A stretch of 64,000 nt of DNA from Rhizoctonia solani (taxonomy: Eukaryota; Basidiomycota; Agaricomycetes; Cantharellales; Ceratobasidiaceae): NCBI RefSeq assembly GCF_016906535.1, contig NC_057370.1, positions 806,001 through 870,000 of the forward strand, in the 5' to 3' direction. A program made the translations under genes and the position numbers. This document shows, in pieces, positions 45,053-56,688 of the stretch (positions are counted from its first letter, which is position 1; each line of letters opens with the position of its first letter). The notes beneath the pieces are model-generated. The model was given only the letters and a program-made list of their open reading frames with translations, was not told where the DNA came from and searched no databases.

Positions 45053-48000
45053 CTATCTCACGCGCTTGTTGCCCAAAACTGCCTTGGGACCCCGCCGCAC
45101 GGCCGTATACACAAACACAACCAAGACAACCGCAAACTGAACGAGGAGCAACACCTCTAAAAACGTGCTCATCGACTTTTGCTGAAACTTCCTCGCGAGC
45201 TGGAACCCGGCCAATCGTTTCTGCTCTTCTTCCTGCCGTCGACTGACTACACGATCACCGACTTCAGAGTCGTCGGCTGCATAGTCCGAAGCATAGTCTT
45301 CGGCCCCTGTGACCCGTCTTCTGAGAGACATGCGCCCCAATGCGCGTGCGCGACGACTGAACTTCCGGCTATCTTCACCAGCCGACGACATCCCCGGGTC
45401 CTCTTGCTCGAAAGCCTTGATCTCGGAGTACAAGTCTCGTATCTTGGTCTCCCACGGCTCGAGTGGTTCATCCTTTGATAGCAAGAGTCGTAGCTGGGAT
45501 TGCTTACGCCTGATGGCGTGCGACGGCTGGGGAGCGGCAAGTCCTCCTTGACCTTGAATGACACCGCTGAATAGTGGGTCCAATGCTGCGCGCAGCTGGG
45601 CCATCGTGCCATCCTCCTTGGACTTTGAAGGACCAGGCTCCGGGGCGTCTTCGTCGTCGGTCACGGGTGAAGCGACGGCGAGCGCGCTTAATCCTCCGGG
45701 AACCCTTAGAGTGGAAGCAGGAGTCAAGTAAACCTCTTGCTGATGGATCGTAACGTTCATAGGCGTCATGAGCGGGGTTACAAATTCGGTACGTGGAGTG
45801 AGGAACTCTTCTTCGGCCTCCTCTTTATTCTTGGCAGGAGTCACGGGCGCATCGGCCGCAGTGGGCGACGAGACAGGACTGGGTAACGCTTTCCCGCCAT
45901 TAAACACCACGCTTGAGAGCGATTTGCGCACCGACGTGGATTGGTTTTCGCTCGAGTCGCTAGCCCACGACCCCCAAGAGCTCGTTTGGTAGATGCTGGA
46001 GGTTTAACGGATATCGATGGTCTGCGGCTCCGAGGCGCTATTCCAAAGACCGTGCTGGTAGGGGTAGACGGCTTAGACATGGTCATGGAAGCGTTCATGA
46101 GCTCCGAGGCCAGGTCCACAGCAGCAGGAACAGCAGGAGCAGCGTCCGTCGCGTTCTTATCGTCTGTTCGATGCCAAGTCAAACCAACCGTCATATGCAT
46201 AGCCGACGGTATCTTCGACGAACCTTGCAGTTCGGCCCCCAGCTCGGCTGCCAGGTCCAACAATGCCCCACCTCCACCCTTCTTTCTGCCTCTCACGCTA
46301 CCGGCCCACGAGGCTCTGGCTCGCCAACCTCGAGAGGCGGGATGTTCAGTTGAAGTCCGGGTCGTTCGGGTCGAGGCGCGCGAGTCTCGCCGTCGCTTCC
46401 TCCACCGCTTCCGCTCCGCTCGACTTCGACCTCGTGCTCGAGTCGTTCGCACACTCGTTTGAGATCGTCGGCTTCGGCTTGGGCAGTTTCCAGCATCTGC
46501 TTGAGGTTATCTCGCTGCTGTTGAACCTCTTCGTTTGTTGCCCGCAGCTCGTTGATCTTTGCGACCAACTCTTGAGCTTACCCAATCGATTTCAATAAAC
46601 ATCCTCGAGAGTACAAGGACAAAACACCTACCGAGCACCCGTGTGGCCGAGGGGGACATATCCTGCCCTTGTTCTGCATCCATCTTTACTTCTTCGTCGC
46701 TAAAAGTAGGGAACATGACGGCAGCTGCACCCGATCGCGTCGAGCTTGGCTTGCTCGCCAGTTTGGGGTTCACGCCTGCCTTTGGACTCGTTCCACCAGT
46801 CTCGGCGTCCGTTGCCCCCTCTTCGATCGTAGCCACTGCTCGCCTCGCCTCTTCCAATGAAGCCTGGAAGGATTTGCCCAGCCCTGCAAACGAGTTGGAC
46901 CGCTGGTGTCTAAGGCCCGATGGCCGAATCGGAGCATGCCTCAAGGGCGATGTGGGCGAATTGCGAGTCGGCGGAGGGCTAAGGCTCGATTGCGCACGTC
47001 CTGCTCGCACAGGAGTAGAGGCCGGCGTAGGTGCACCGATGCTCGTTTGCGCTCGTACGGGACCTCCGCCTGCTCGTGGTCCACGAGAAACTGTACTTGA
47101 TGTAGTAGCTGATCTCGCAGGCACCGCAGGCCTGACGCTCCCTCCCCTCAACGACCTGAATTCGGGTCTCCATGTCGCACTGGGCGCAAAATCCTTTACG
47201 CCCTCCTCCTTCTCCTCGATACTCTTTTCCCGCCTACTCGGTCTTGGACCAGCGCTCTGCGCCCTGACCCGCTGCTTTTCCTTTTCCTTTTCGGCTTCTG
47301 TTCGCAGACCTTCATTTGCTTTTTCGGCTTCACCTAGCCTGGCACGAAGACTCTCGGCTTCAGCTGCAGCCGCCTCATTCGAGCAGCACCTTCGCTTTGA
47401 GCCTTGGCGTCGCGTCTTCAAGTTCTTGTACTCGGGCGAGCAGAGCCGCGTTGGCATCTTGGAGGTGACTCACAGCAGCGGGGGATACGCTCACGCGCCT
47501 GGAAGATGCCGATCTTGGCCTTGGAGGATGAGACGGGGTGGAGATACCAGCCCGGCATGGAGGGCGGCAATTCGTTCGGCCTGGGTGGGTGCCAACCTTG
47601 CCGCAGGGGGCTCAAAGGGGCTCGAAGATGCTACAACGGCGCTAATATCGATGGAATTGCTGGCCGAGTGCGAGGGGGTGATGACCCGATGGGCCTCTAG
47701 CGGATCTATGGGAAGAGGAATTGACATGTCCCGAAAAGGCGTAGCAGTTGCAGTACTATTGTCGTTGTCGGATTCGTCTGAGCACGTGGACCAACTTGAG
47801 GAGCGATTCGAGTGTTGGCGCTCGGGCGGAGGAGTAGAGGAAAGTGAGTTCCGGTTGCTGATGGGGAGTCGTGCGAGGAGAGCCTCCCGCTTGGCGAACA
47901 TAAGCTTGTTCTCCTCTAGCAATGAGCGCGAGGCTAGAGCGGCGGCATCCAATTCTACAATGCACGTTGTGATGAGCGCAATGAACAAAAGATTATCAAT

Positions 48001-48387
48001 CACAGGGACTGGAGAAATGTTCAACACATGGGCACGGGTATTGGTGGTGCACGTTGCAATGGTGATGACACAGATAGAATGTTAAATATCCCAGCTACGC
48101 TTACCTCGTTCTCTATTACGTACAACACTGCCAGCAACATTGAGCATATCGTCTATCTCGGTCAGCGAGTGTCGGGGGTTTGGGCGTTGCTGTGTGTTCT
48201 CCTTTGAATATGGCGGAGGGGCAAGTTCGGCATCAGTCGGGGAAAGCAGGGATCTGTGGGTGCGTGCGGGTGTGTGCGACTGGGTCCTCAGCCGAGCCGG
48301 TGTGTTGGGAGCCGACATTCCAGACGATCTTCGACTTTGGCTCGGAGGTCGCGGTCGCGCTATGGGTGACGTCGGAGGTCCGAGCAT
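45053..48387 (-). CDS. Ser/Pro-rich coiled-coil protein with C-terminal membrane anchor, frame interrupted
   Basis: Start near 48387 (MLGPPTSPIARPRPPSQSRR), then a disordered Ser/Pro/Arg region (PARLRTQSHTPARTHRSL), a helix-forming segment (LASRSLLEENKLMFAKREAL), strong coiled coils (NEAAAAEAESLRARLGEAEK; VAKINELRATNEEVQQQRDN), further disordered parts, the acidic EEEFLTPRTEF motif and a terminal hydrophobic helix (FLEVLLLVQFAVVLVVFVYT) followed by RRGPKAVLGNKRVR: a tail-anchored layout. Continuity needs about four frame changes, near 47545, 47385, 46310 and 45980; most look like one missing base. A 508-residue open frame runs antisense but has no sensible composition. Either the locus is decaying or the assembly has indels here. 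Similar layouts are found in microtubule/nuclear-envelope tethers; I do not assign a function. Confidence 0.5.
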
Positions 48388-49548
48388 CGTCGTGCAGTTC
48401 GTAAATGTCGTCCAAGAGGAATCGAAAATAGGGGCAGTGTGGCTGTGGAGTAATACAAGAGACAACCCAGATGGGAGAGCGAGGGAGTGCAAGCCAAAAG
48501 GTGCACCAACCCACAGAGCTCGTCAATTAAGAATTAATCCTCGAGTAACAAAAGAGAGACTGAAAAACACGGCCGTGACGATACGTACTGGTTCTCCCCC
48601 AAAAGGAGAATGCGAACATGCGGCGCCCCACGTGACCATCCACCCACGTGTGCTTCCACCATGCCTGTTCTGAATATCATCACCAGAACTCCGCTGCCCT
48701 CCCCCATATAAGGTGGCGGTTCCTTGGTGCCTAAGCGGGCATCCTCTTTCATTCTGATAGACCGCGGGGGAATAGGGGTAGACCGAGATCTGCGATACGG
48801 CCGTCGGGACCAAACGGGCATTCGAATCCAAGCTTGGTACATACTTGCTGCATTTATCAAACCAGCTCGGGCTTCCATCCCCTCTGATTGGTATAAGGAT
48901 GGACATTCGAATCGCCATCTAAGGTTATATTGCTCACGAAATATGGATATATGCGCGATAAAATCGACTATATCAAGATAGATAGTTTCGAGCAAATAAA
49001 TCCTGTCTACACTTGTGAAATTTTCGGCCCCCATGACCCTCGAACTTGGTCACAACAGAAACAGAGCCAACACACGGGATCTCTAGATAAAGTTGAGCAT
49101 TTCCCAGGCTCCAGCTCTGCCGGTAGTTCTAGAGCAACGATTTAAATCACACAACCCCCTCTCTCTGCCAAGTTCTCGAATGCCTGTGAAATCTCGCAAT
49201 TTTGCCGCCAGGTCGGTTGGGCTCCAGATGGATTTACCCGTCCTGCCCCTGGACACGAGGCAGACTATCCCCCCATATCTCAGTACCCATCGCTCCTTGG
49301 GATATCACACTTCTAAAGGAAAGTGACGCGTGCACATCACAACGGGGGAGGAGACTAGGAGGTAGGCAAGGGACGATAAACATGACTCCGTTTCATGGAC
49401 TACCCTCAGCATGCACCCTCACCTCCCCAAGGTCGTTCGCCATATATACTCGACTTGAAGATCTCTCCGAGGGTGTCTGTTAATCCTCTTCCCTGATACA
49501 AACAAAAAACCTCGCCATCCTTTAATTATATCTTTAATCCTAGTGAAA
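48388..49548. other. Intergenic
   Basis: No gene I can support. Contains a CCCACGTG-type E-box pair near 48626-48650 and a CCTAAGCGGG near-match to the TAAGCGC motif at about 48731. Confidence 0.35.
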
Positions 49549-50101
49549 ATGAGTCGCTCTAGATCTAAATCGTTCATCCAGCGGATCATTGAGAAGGCTC
49601 TCAGCCTAGCGCCACAGCCGGAAAGAATCCCCCAGAATACAGTACCTCTCACTTACCCAAGGCAATCGCTTATGACACTACTGCTCTTCAAAGCACAGGG
49701 GGGACACACCATACGTCATCTTGCCACGCGGTGAGTCCAAGCAAGTCCCGCATCGCATCGATTGTGGCCCTCCAGCTGCAGGCGATCACAAAGTTGAACC
49801 ACCGGCTTGATAGTATACTCATATGAGCTTATTCTAGCCTATGCCTCGTCGCAACCGCGTTGGCAAGCTCTCGATTCAAACAAATACTACTAGCGACTTG
49901 TCTCCAAAGGAGTCCTTTAATCTAGACAAGTTTATTCGGGAAAACGAGAGTTGGGCTCCACCTTCGCCTAGGGAAGTTCTTGCCCGTCGATTACTGCGGG
50001 AAGCTCAACAGGCGTCTAATCTGAAACCCCGAAAGAGCTTGAGTCAGTCATCCGGCGATTATCTTATTCGTCGTTCTCTCAAGGGTGAACATGTGGTTTA
50101 A
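49549..50101 (+). CDS. Short basic orphan protein, locus 1 of a pair
   Basis: Two adjacent open frames likely belong to one spliced gene. The first, 49549-49734, begins MSRSRSKSFIQRIIEKALSL and ends at a GTGAGT donor (49732). The second, 49841-50101, begins MPRRNRVGKLSIQTNTTSDL and contains FNLDKFIRENESWAPPSP, LARRLLREAQQASN and SGDYLIRRSLKGEHVV. The second part is closely matched at 51.6-51.85 kb. I could not find a splice that keeps both in frame, so the junction is unresolved and the second frame may be a gene by itself. Highly basic, no signal peptide or membrane segment. Function unknown. Confidence 0.5.
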
Positions 50102-51339
50102 GAGTGTATGCATTTCTCTTACTGGGTATTTCCTTTTCGTTCCGGGTTGAAATTGGATCACTTTTTCTCACCAAGGTCTCTTATTGGACTTTTCTTTATT
50201 GTAACTTTATAACATCACTGTTGTATTTGTTCGTAGTATTTGTAAAATTATCTGTGCTGCATGTAGAGTGCACGAACCATCTTCACAGCTTTTCCTTTAT
50301 TGTTATTCGCAGTAGTTTAGCAAATTTCATTTGTGGTGGCTAACAAAGCCAATAATGTCATTTGTGTATTGCGTAAGCCCTCTAACCTTATATATAGTCT
50401 GCCATTTGGGATAAGATTCTGACGAGGGTGAAGTTATGCGTCCTTGAACTTGCTAACCGTGTCGCTAGTCTACTTTTACAGCTCGCACGGAAACTTCATT
50501 GACCTAATTGTTTTATAAATTCTATTAAAGTAATTATGCCGGTCCCAAAATCAATATTAATCATTTTTAATCCTCTATAATCAATCGTTCAAGTTCAGAA
50601 ATAGGGCTAAATGACTTGATTGTCCCTTCACTTATCACGTCGTTCCGGATTCATGTAAATCATTCAAATGTTACATTGATAATCACATTTGCCCTCTGAA
50701 GCTATCTACGCATCCGTACGTCTACTACGCGCACGGGCGACTCAAGGTAAACAATTTTATATATAGTTTTGGATGGTTGAGATTCCCAATTGCAGCTCTC
50801 GAACATCGGGTTTTGTTCCAACTCAACTGGAAAAAAAAAGTATTGCGCATCACTAGTAAGTGATCTCTACCTCGGCTGCTATATAGACCTTGAATAATAT
50901 CAGCTTGCCTTAAATTCACAATACGCAGCTCTCCTGTCCTACCTCTACAAGTCATGAACCTAAACTTCTCAATATGCGCCGATTGAATGGCTTCATATTT
51001 AACCTGGGTCTCCTCCAAGATTTAAACGACAAGACAGTTATTGGGGAGAAGATTCAACAAATTAACGCATACATACCTATGGATTGCCCATCGATTGACG
51101 ATTGGCACTACATCAAAACGAGCATACCAGCCGTATTCCGATACATCACGAAAATCCTCGGCAGACGTCATTCGTAATATTCGGCACGTGCATGTAATGT
51201 CAATCCTATGCACGTGTATATAGCACCGCATGTTGAGCGCCTACTAAATAACACGTACGATGTTGATAGTTGGTACCTACTGCACCCCGACGTCGACCAA
51301 AGAAACTCAGTTTTTTCATATCTTAATTGGTTCAGCCCT
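50102..51339. other. AT-rich intergenic region
   Basis: No gene seen. Markedly AT-rich, with several homopolymer runs. Confidence 0.45.
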
Positions 51340-51853
51340 ATGAGTCATTCCGGATCAAAATCCCTTCTGCAACGGATTAGCAGGAGCGCCCTGGCTGGTT
51401 CGAATTCAGAACCAGCCAAAGCTCAAAGGGGCACCAAACTCTCAAGGAGGATAAAGCGGTTGTTTGCGAGAGCCACAGCGCTAACCCCAAGGGCACAAGA
51501 ACGGCTTATCATATGTCTTACTGGCATACAGTAGCTCCGCAGAACCAAAGCGATGCCAGCTGTCGTCTTCACGAGAGGAACAGTTATCCTCCCCGTGTCC
51601 ATGAAACCCGCCTTCCCGCCACCCCAATCATGCCGACAAACTTTCCAGCCCGATACCAAGACCCAGGAAGTCGTTCAATCTGGACAAATTTATTCAAGAA
51701 AACGAGAACTGGACCCCACCTTCGCCCACCGAAAACTTCGCCCGTCGTCTGTTTATGGAGGCTCGACAGGGTGGTACACAGCCTCAAAATACCCCAAAGA
51801 GACCTTCCGGAGATTATCTGGTTCGCCGAACCGTGAAGGAACGTGTGTTGTAG
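51340..51853 (+). CDS. Short basic orphan protein, locus 2 of a pair
   Basis: The first frame begins at 51340, MSHSGSKSLLQRISRSALAG, paralogous in style to MSRSRSKSFIQRIIEKALSL at 49549. The 3' part, about 51665-51853 in another frame, reads RKSFNLDKFIQENENWTPPS, then FARRLFMEAR and SGDYLVRRTVKERVL with stop at 51853. That matches locus 1 at 14 of the first 19 positions or so (FNLDKFI-EN-W-PPSP). The join between the parts needs an intron in 51500-51640 that I could not fix. The pair is a local duplication about 1.8 kb apart. Confidence 0.5.
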
Positions 51854-53015
51854 ATTGTATGCATCATCTACTTTTTCTTTTCCTTTTTTTCAGTTGGAAC
51901 TTCAAGTGTTCAGAGACTCAGGGTTTTTCTGTTTGATTTGGGACAATTAGAACTTTTTTTTATTATGCTATATATGAATCCCTGCCATGTATTCGTATAT
52001 GTATTTCAAGTCGCGTGCGATTTATGCTTAACTGTGTATATGCTTTTCTGTGCCTACATAATATTACAGCATGTTGGTGAATGCCGCTTCTACTTCGACA
52101 TAGAGTAATAAGAAGCATGACTGATCCAAAAAGCCCGTCCAATGGGTTTCGAATCTACGTATATGCTAAATGCTACGTTCATCGACCACCTCAAAGCACT
52201 CAAGATATAAGCCTCCTTTCTGTTAGATCGCATGGTGAGAGTAACTGCCGAAGGGTTTTAACAAACTCAGTGCACATGTATTTATCCGTGTCAAGTGGCT
52301 GTTGAATACGAAACCCAAGCTCAATCTTGAGACCTGTTTTGCCCTTTGAAAAAGCAGACTAGATGGGCAGGTCTGCATCTCAATCTGTACTTTATGTGAC
52401 TTTGCCATTGTAAGTGGGACATAAGAAGGCTAGTTTACAACTTTGATTTATCGGGTATAAATACGGTCGCCCACACAATTGAAGTTTGTGCAACACGAGC
52501 CAGCTCTGAAGCGCCACGATTACGATTGTATGATAGCATTGGTTAAAATGTTCACATGCGACGCATGCATGGTTCAATCACGTGTCGGTCTTGATCGTGT
52601 CGTTTAACAACTACTATATGCGAGTATCATAAAGCTAGAGAGCCCGGAATATGGCATATATCCGGAACAAACTTGCGCTATACTAAATATCATAATAACC
52701 CATTATAATTGATTGTTGTACTGAGTACCGAGTGACAACGAGGCAATCCTAAAACGCAGAAAAGAAAGACATGGATGCTCAGCTAGTGGTGGACACAAGC
52801 TGAGGAGTCGATGCGTGTGACAATCGAAATATACAAGTAAGCAAGACTGAAACCAACCTCAAACTCCTAAGCTGGGAAAGTCGAATGAGTGACCTTCCCA
52901 AAACACTTATACCTCATTTATTCTTAGATATAAATATGATACCCTACCCTCATGCCACACAGCCATACCGATCCTAGCGGTCCAGCCTACCTGCTTCTTC
53001 CACCCCCCCTCCCCA
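51854..53015. other. Intergenic
   Basis: No gene seen. The last part before 53016 is C-rich (CACCCCCCCTCCCC) and abuts the direct repeat. Confidence 0.4.
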
Positions 53016-53880
53016 CCCAGCCTATCCCCTTCGTGAGGGAGTCGCCGAGTACGGGGGTGGCGGCTCGTGCCCCCTTCGTCCATTCGGCCTCCTTCGGCTC
53101 ATGCTAGAGTGCCTGTGCTCATAGATATACTGACACAACCCAGCTATCAGCTTTCGGCTCTACTATATAGTCTTATACCTCACTCACCCTTTCTCGTAGC
53201 TCGGCCTGGTAGCTCATCATATCATCAATCACCTGCGTTACTCTCCTTTCCATCTGCGCAAGCCTCTCAGTGAACTGGCCATCATCGTGCTTTGCGAACA
53301 CAGTCAGCCGCATTCGGATCACATACATCCTGTCGAACTGAATGATGAACGGCATGTTGCTCTGACTTTGCGGCAGGTGCCATGGGTCGCTGACGTCCAG
53401 ACAGAAGTCAAGTCGAGAAGGGTATGTAAACGACTCGATATAGCAGACGAACAAGCTGCCAATGAAGTCAAGATAGCATGTGAGCTGCTGATGGCGCATC
53501 TTCAGGATGGCTCGGTTGACAGACATAGTGACCTTCTCGTGCATGTCGATTAGCTCGTCGTTCTGGTGGGTTGGAGCTCTGAGCAGTGCGACTCGAAGAC
53601 GGTTTAGCAGCTTGACCTGGTCGACGAATGACTGGTTGTTTTGGGTGCACTCGATCATCAGAACATCTTCATACTCGAGTGTGAAGTCAAGGTCTTTGGG
53701 ACACTTGAACCTCTTGATAGACGTCAGAAGGTCAACAAGATACCCTGGATGGCGGCACCAGCTGCTGGTACTGAGTCGTTGACACCGAAGGAGGAGCGTC
53801 AGACGAGCGCTTGAGGACTTTCTTTGGGCCAGCCTCCTCAGCGCCTGCGGTATACTGTCCTGGACCTATTGGCCCCTTGT
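53016..53880. repeat. Long direct repeat, copy 1
   Basis: Nearly identical to 63135-64000 and in the same orientation, about 10.1 kb apart. Only scattered substitutions and single-base indels distinguish them. The block includes a GC-rich leader (GAGTCGCCGAGTACGGGGG at about 53039) and the minus-strand gene body. Copy 2 runs off the window, so the repeat may be longer. Confidence 0.85.
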
Positions 53881-54034
53881 CTTCGGCGATTCGGACGGAC
53901 CTGGTGGATCCAGTCGAACCAGCGGACCTGGTAGATCGATTCGACCCGGTTGACTTGGTACTTCCAGCATCGCTCAGCTGAGGAGAAGCCAGACCTGGGT
54001 TGGTGGCCATACGAGTGGAGCTAGTTAGGACCAT
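53173..54034 (-). CDS. Repeat-encoded orphan protein, copy 1 (frame-disrupted)
   Basis: The start at 54034 (or the in-frame ATG at 54010, MATNPGLASPQLSDAG) leads into a Ser/Thr/Gly/Arg repeat (GSTKSTGSNRSTRSAGSTGS) and then KKVLKRSSDA. The body reads SFVDQVKLLNRLRVALLRAP, DLIDMHEKVTMS-like sequence, HQQLTCYLDFIGSLFVCYIE, and FDRMYVIRMRLTVFAKHDDG with a helical end. Against copy 2 it lacks one G near 53740 and one A near 53795, which breaks the frame between the N-terminal repeat and the body, and it has one extra G near 53204 that changes the C-terminus. A GTGAGT donor at 53183-53188 in both copies suggests a further 3' exon. No known domain. Copy 2 is the better template. Confidence 0.6.
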
Positions 54035-54953
54035 CTTTGGGTATGGGCCAGCTTGAATGTCGCGATAGCCCGGCCGCCGTGGGAGCTTTTATTTTTAGGG
54101 GTAGTGATGTAGTTGTCGTTATTGAATGTGTTGTACTCCGTGTGTAGAAAGACTTTTGTGCTGATTTGGTTACGGAGAGTAAACCAATACTGGTAAGGGG
54201 GGATCCTGCGAATTTATGCCTCAATACTTATCGAATGATCCTATTGAGTCGTGAAGATGATCAAAACACTTGTGTATTACATGTAGCATAGTGATCAAAA
54301 CGCTTTTATCACGTGTAATACAGATTGCCTCGTTGGATATTCATTGTATATACGTAGGCTGCAGGCACCGATAGATTTACAAGCCCCAAGGAACTTCAGA
54401 TATCACTCCGGGGTCGTTGTGAGGACAATTCAGAATTTTGAATTTGACTCCGTCCTCCATCATGATAGACTTTGTGGATACCGATCTCCAGTGCCTTGCA
54501 GCACGCAACCGACGTAATCATCTTCAGGTGAGGGGGAATGAGCTTGACGTTTGGCCGCTGTATTTACACATCACAGTTCAATTTATGTTGGTTATGCTAC
54601 TGTAGTCGGAAATCCTCATCTGTAAACTTAAAATTATACGTAAAGATTCTCACCACATATGGGTTACATTACCACCACCTCGGCGGTCAAACAATCCGCC
54701 ACAGTTCACCATAGCACTCTACACAATATTTCATTTGTATATCAGGAAACGAACGCTACGCCGATCATTTTCTTTGAAAGTCGAATAGATTGGAGATCGC
54801 ATGCCACGAGTCGGCCATGCATGCTAATCGTGCAGGACCAACACGTGTATACTTTCCAGGCTCATAAGGCTTTCACGGACCGTTAATCGACTAGCCAGCG
54901 CTACACCCCACACACCCCTACTCTTAACGACCGATAGTATATTTTACTGTACT
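54035..54953. other. Intergenic
   Basis: Promoter of the repeat gene and of the next plus-strand gene. No gene seen. Confidence 0.4.
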
Positions 54954-55355
54954 ATGGAATCCCAAACGTCCAGCTCACGCTTTCGGAGACTTGTAAACCG
55001 TGTTCTTCCCAAGAAGCGAAAACTTGCTGAAAAGCCCGAAACAAATGCGCCACCTCGAGAACAACGTTACTTGCGTTTGTTCAGCCGGAAAGTTGACAAA
55101 GAGCTACCCAGAGATGACTCTGGTACCTTTTCTACCGATTCACTTTCAGACGATTGGGAGATGGTCGCCGACACACGCCCAAGGGTATTGGGTTACCCCA
55201 ACAATCATAACAGCGGTAGTAGATCAAGATTGTCTCTTAGTCCTCGAAATATAGGCGTCCGCCGAAACGAAAGCTTTACTCTATCATCGTCTTCACTTGT
55301 TCGTAGGAATTCGGACCAAGAGAGCCGGGTTCGTATAGGAAGATTGCCCTCATAG
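54954..55355 (+). CDS. Small Ser/Arg-rich orphan protein
   Basis: Single exon, 133 residues, from MESQTSSSRFRRLVNRVLPK. Strongly basic N-terminus (RVLPKKRKLAEK could serve as a nuclear localisation signal), an acidic Ser-rich middle with DDWEMVADT, and a Ser/Arg-rich end (LVRRNSDQESRVRIGRLPS). The overall style matches the basic orphan pair at 49.5 and 51.3 kb, but I see no convincing alignment. No signal peptide. Function unknown. Confidence 0.5.
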   Translation: MESQTSSSRFRRLVNRVLPKKRKLAEKPETNAPPREQRYLRLFSRKVDKELPRDDSGTFSTDSLSDDWEMVADTRPRVLGYPNNHNSGSRSRLSLSPRNIGVRRNESFTLSSSSLVRRNSDQESRVRIGRLPS

Positions 55356-56049
55356 TAGCTCACTCGACCGAGCTGTTACACAGTCAAGGAGAAACTTCAT
55401 AGGTACCATTTTCATCTCTAGAAGTTTGTGATGGAGTAAATCAACGGAGCTCCTATAGACAAAATCGGCACCTCGATACCTCGAGGCAGCCTCAAGGCAG
55501 ATGGATAAAATATGAATAAATGTATCTGATTGGTTGAATCTTGTCTGTCATCTGAACGAAGCTTGAGATTAAAGATCGGGGCTCACAATTGTATGTCTTC
55601 TTAGTGCTTTGGGTTTTGCGTTTTAGACGTATGCGCTCTTATCACTCTATCACTTTCAGTATGACCCTGCACCCTATGCGTGTGAATTGTATTCTTGTAT
55701 GTACCAGACCATCCAGCCACCTGTAATAATTACCTCATTTCGTTGCCCACGTATGTAAAAATCTCGTGCAAGCCGCGACTTCATCTGGGTCTGCCGGCGG
55801 GTTGGCGGTGCTCGTCAAGCCAGCTGCTTGCGGGCACATTACACCGAACAAGCCGATTTCGCATGTATCCGCGTGTTCACTCCCAGGATTCAGATCCAGG
55901 AGTTCTTTTTAATCTGCTCCTCATGTCAAAGCATGTTTAGCACGCCCGAACTTAACCAGAGATCGTGGCAAGAACCGGGGTTTAAGCGCCAGAGCGGATT
56001 CCACGTGACCTGGCTACTTTGACTTGGACTTGTGCTCTAATTTCCGACC
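55356..56049. other. Intergenic, MRPL23 promoter side
   Basis: TAAGCGC at 55983-55989 followed by CCACGTG at about 56002-56008, 40-65 bp before the MRPL23 start: the same motif pair as in the SEC63/isomerase spacer. Nothing else seen. Confidence 0.45.
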
Positions 56050-56688
56050 ATGTCTCAACGTATTGGTCCCGTACGTACGTTCATCATGATTATATGCAAC
56101 CAAAACATACATAGGAAGATCTTATTCTAAATTTATAGACGGCGCTGGCTTACGCGCGAACATGGCACCATGTGGATGCTAGCAACCGGGTCCTCGGAAA
56201 ACTTGCTCAACGAATTGCGATTGTGCTTATGGGAAAGCATAAGCCGATATTCGATAAAGGAGGCAAGTATCAAATAGGGTTGGGTTATTTCACTTTTGCA
56301 TGCTTAAGATCTGAAATCTAGCCGATTGCGGAGACTATGTCTGCGTAACGAATGCGCGCAAAGTTATTGTCACTGGACGCAAGGCCGACCAGATCGTCTA
56401 TCGACATCATACAATGTACCCTGGAGGTCTAAAGGAGATCAAGTACAAAACCATGATGGAACGAAAACCGGATGAGGTGAGTTTATTGGAGTTATGGGCA
56501 GAGTCGCGGATCTCATGAGGACGCAGATCATTCGTCAGGCTGTCTCGGGGATGCTCCCCAAGAACAGGTTACGAGATAGGCGGTTGGAGCGATTAAGGAT
56601 ATTTGAAGGACCTGAGAACCCTCTACAAGCAAACATAAAGAAGAACTGGGAGGTCCCTCAGAAGGGTTTGACTCAGGTCTCTTCCTGA
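56050..56688 (+). CDS. MRPL23: Mitochondrial large-subunit ribosomal protein uL13m
   Basis: Component of the mitoribosomal large subunit. Exons: 56050-56070, 56139-56262, 56322-56476, 56527-56688, total 153 residues, close to the yeast protein's length. The sequence [20 protein letters not shown] starts almost exactly like yeast MRPL23. [46 protein letters not shown] and [20 protein letters not shown] follow in canonical order. It is the bacterial-type L13, not cytosolic L13a. Intron 2 (56263-56321) is a GC-AG intron with donor GCAAGT, and the join gives KGADCGDY. Exon 1 is only 21 nt. Upstream lie TAAGCGC and CACGTG elements. Confidence 0.96.

Noticed and set aside
46559..48085. 508-codon open frame on the plus strand
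   Set aside because: It is antisense to clear coiled-coil sequence on the minus strand, is Ser/Ala/Arg-rich without domain-like blocks, and reflects GC-biased codon use of the opposite strand.
48523..49034. Minus-strand open frames of 131 and 166 codons
   Set aside because: Overlap each other in different frames, have no conserved blocks and no splice continuation.
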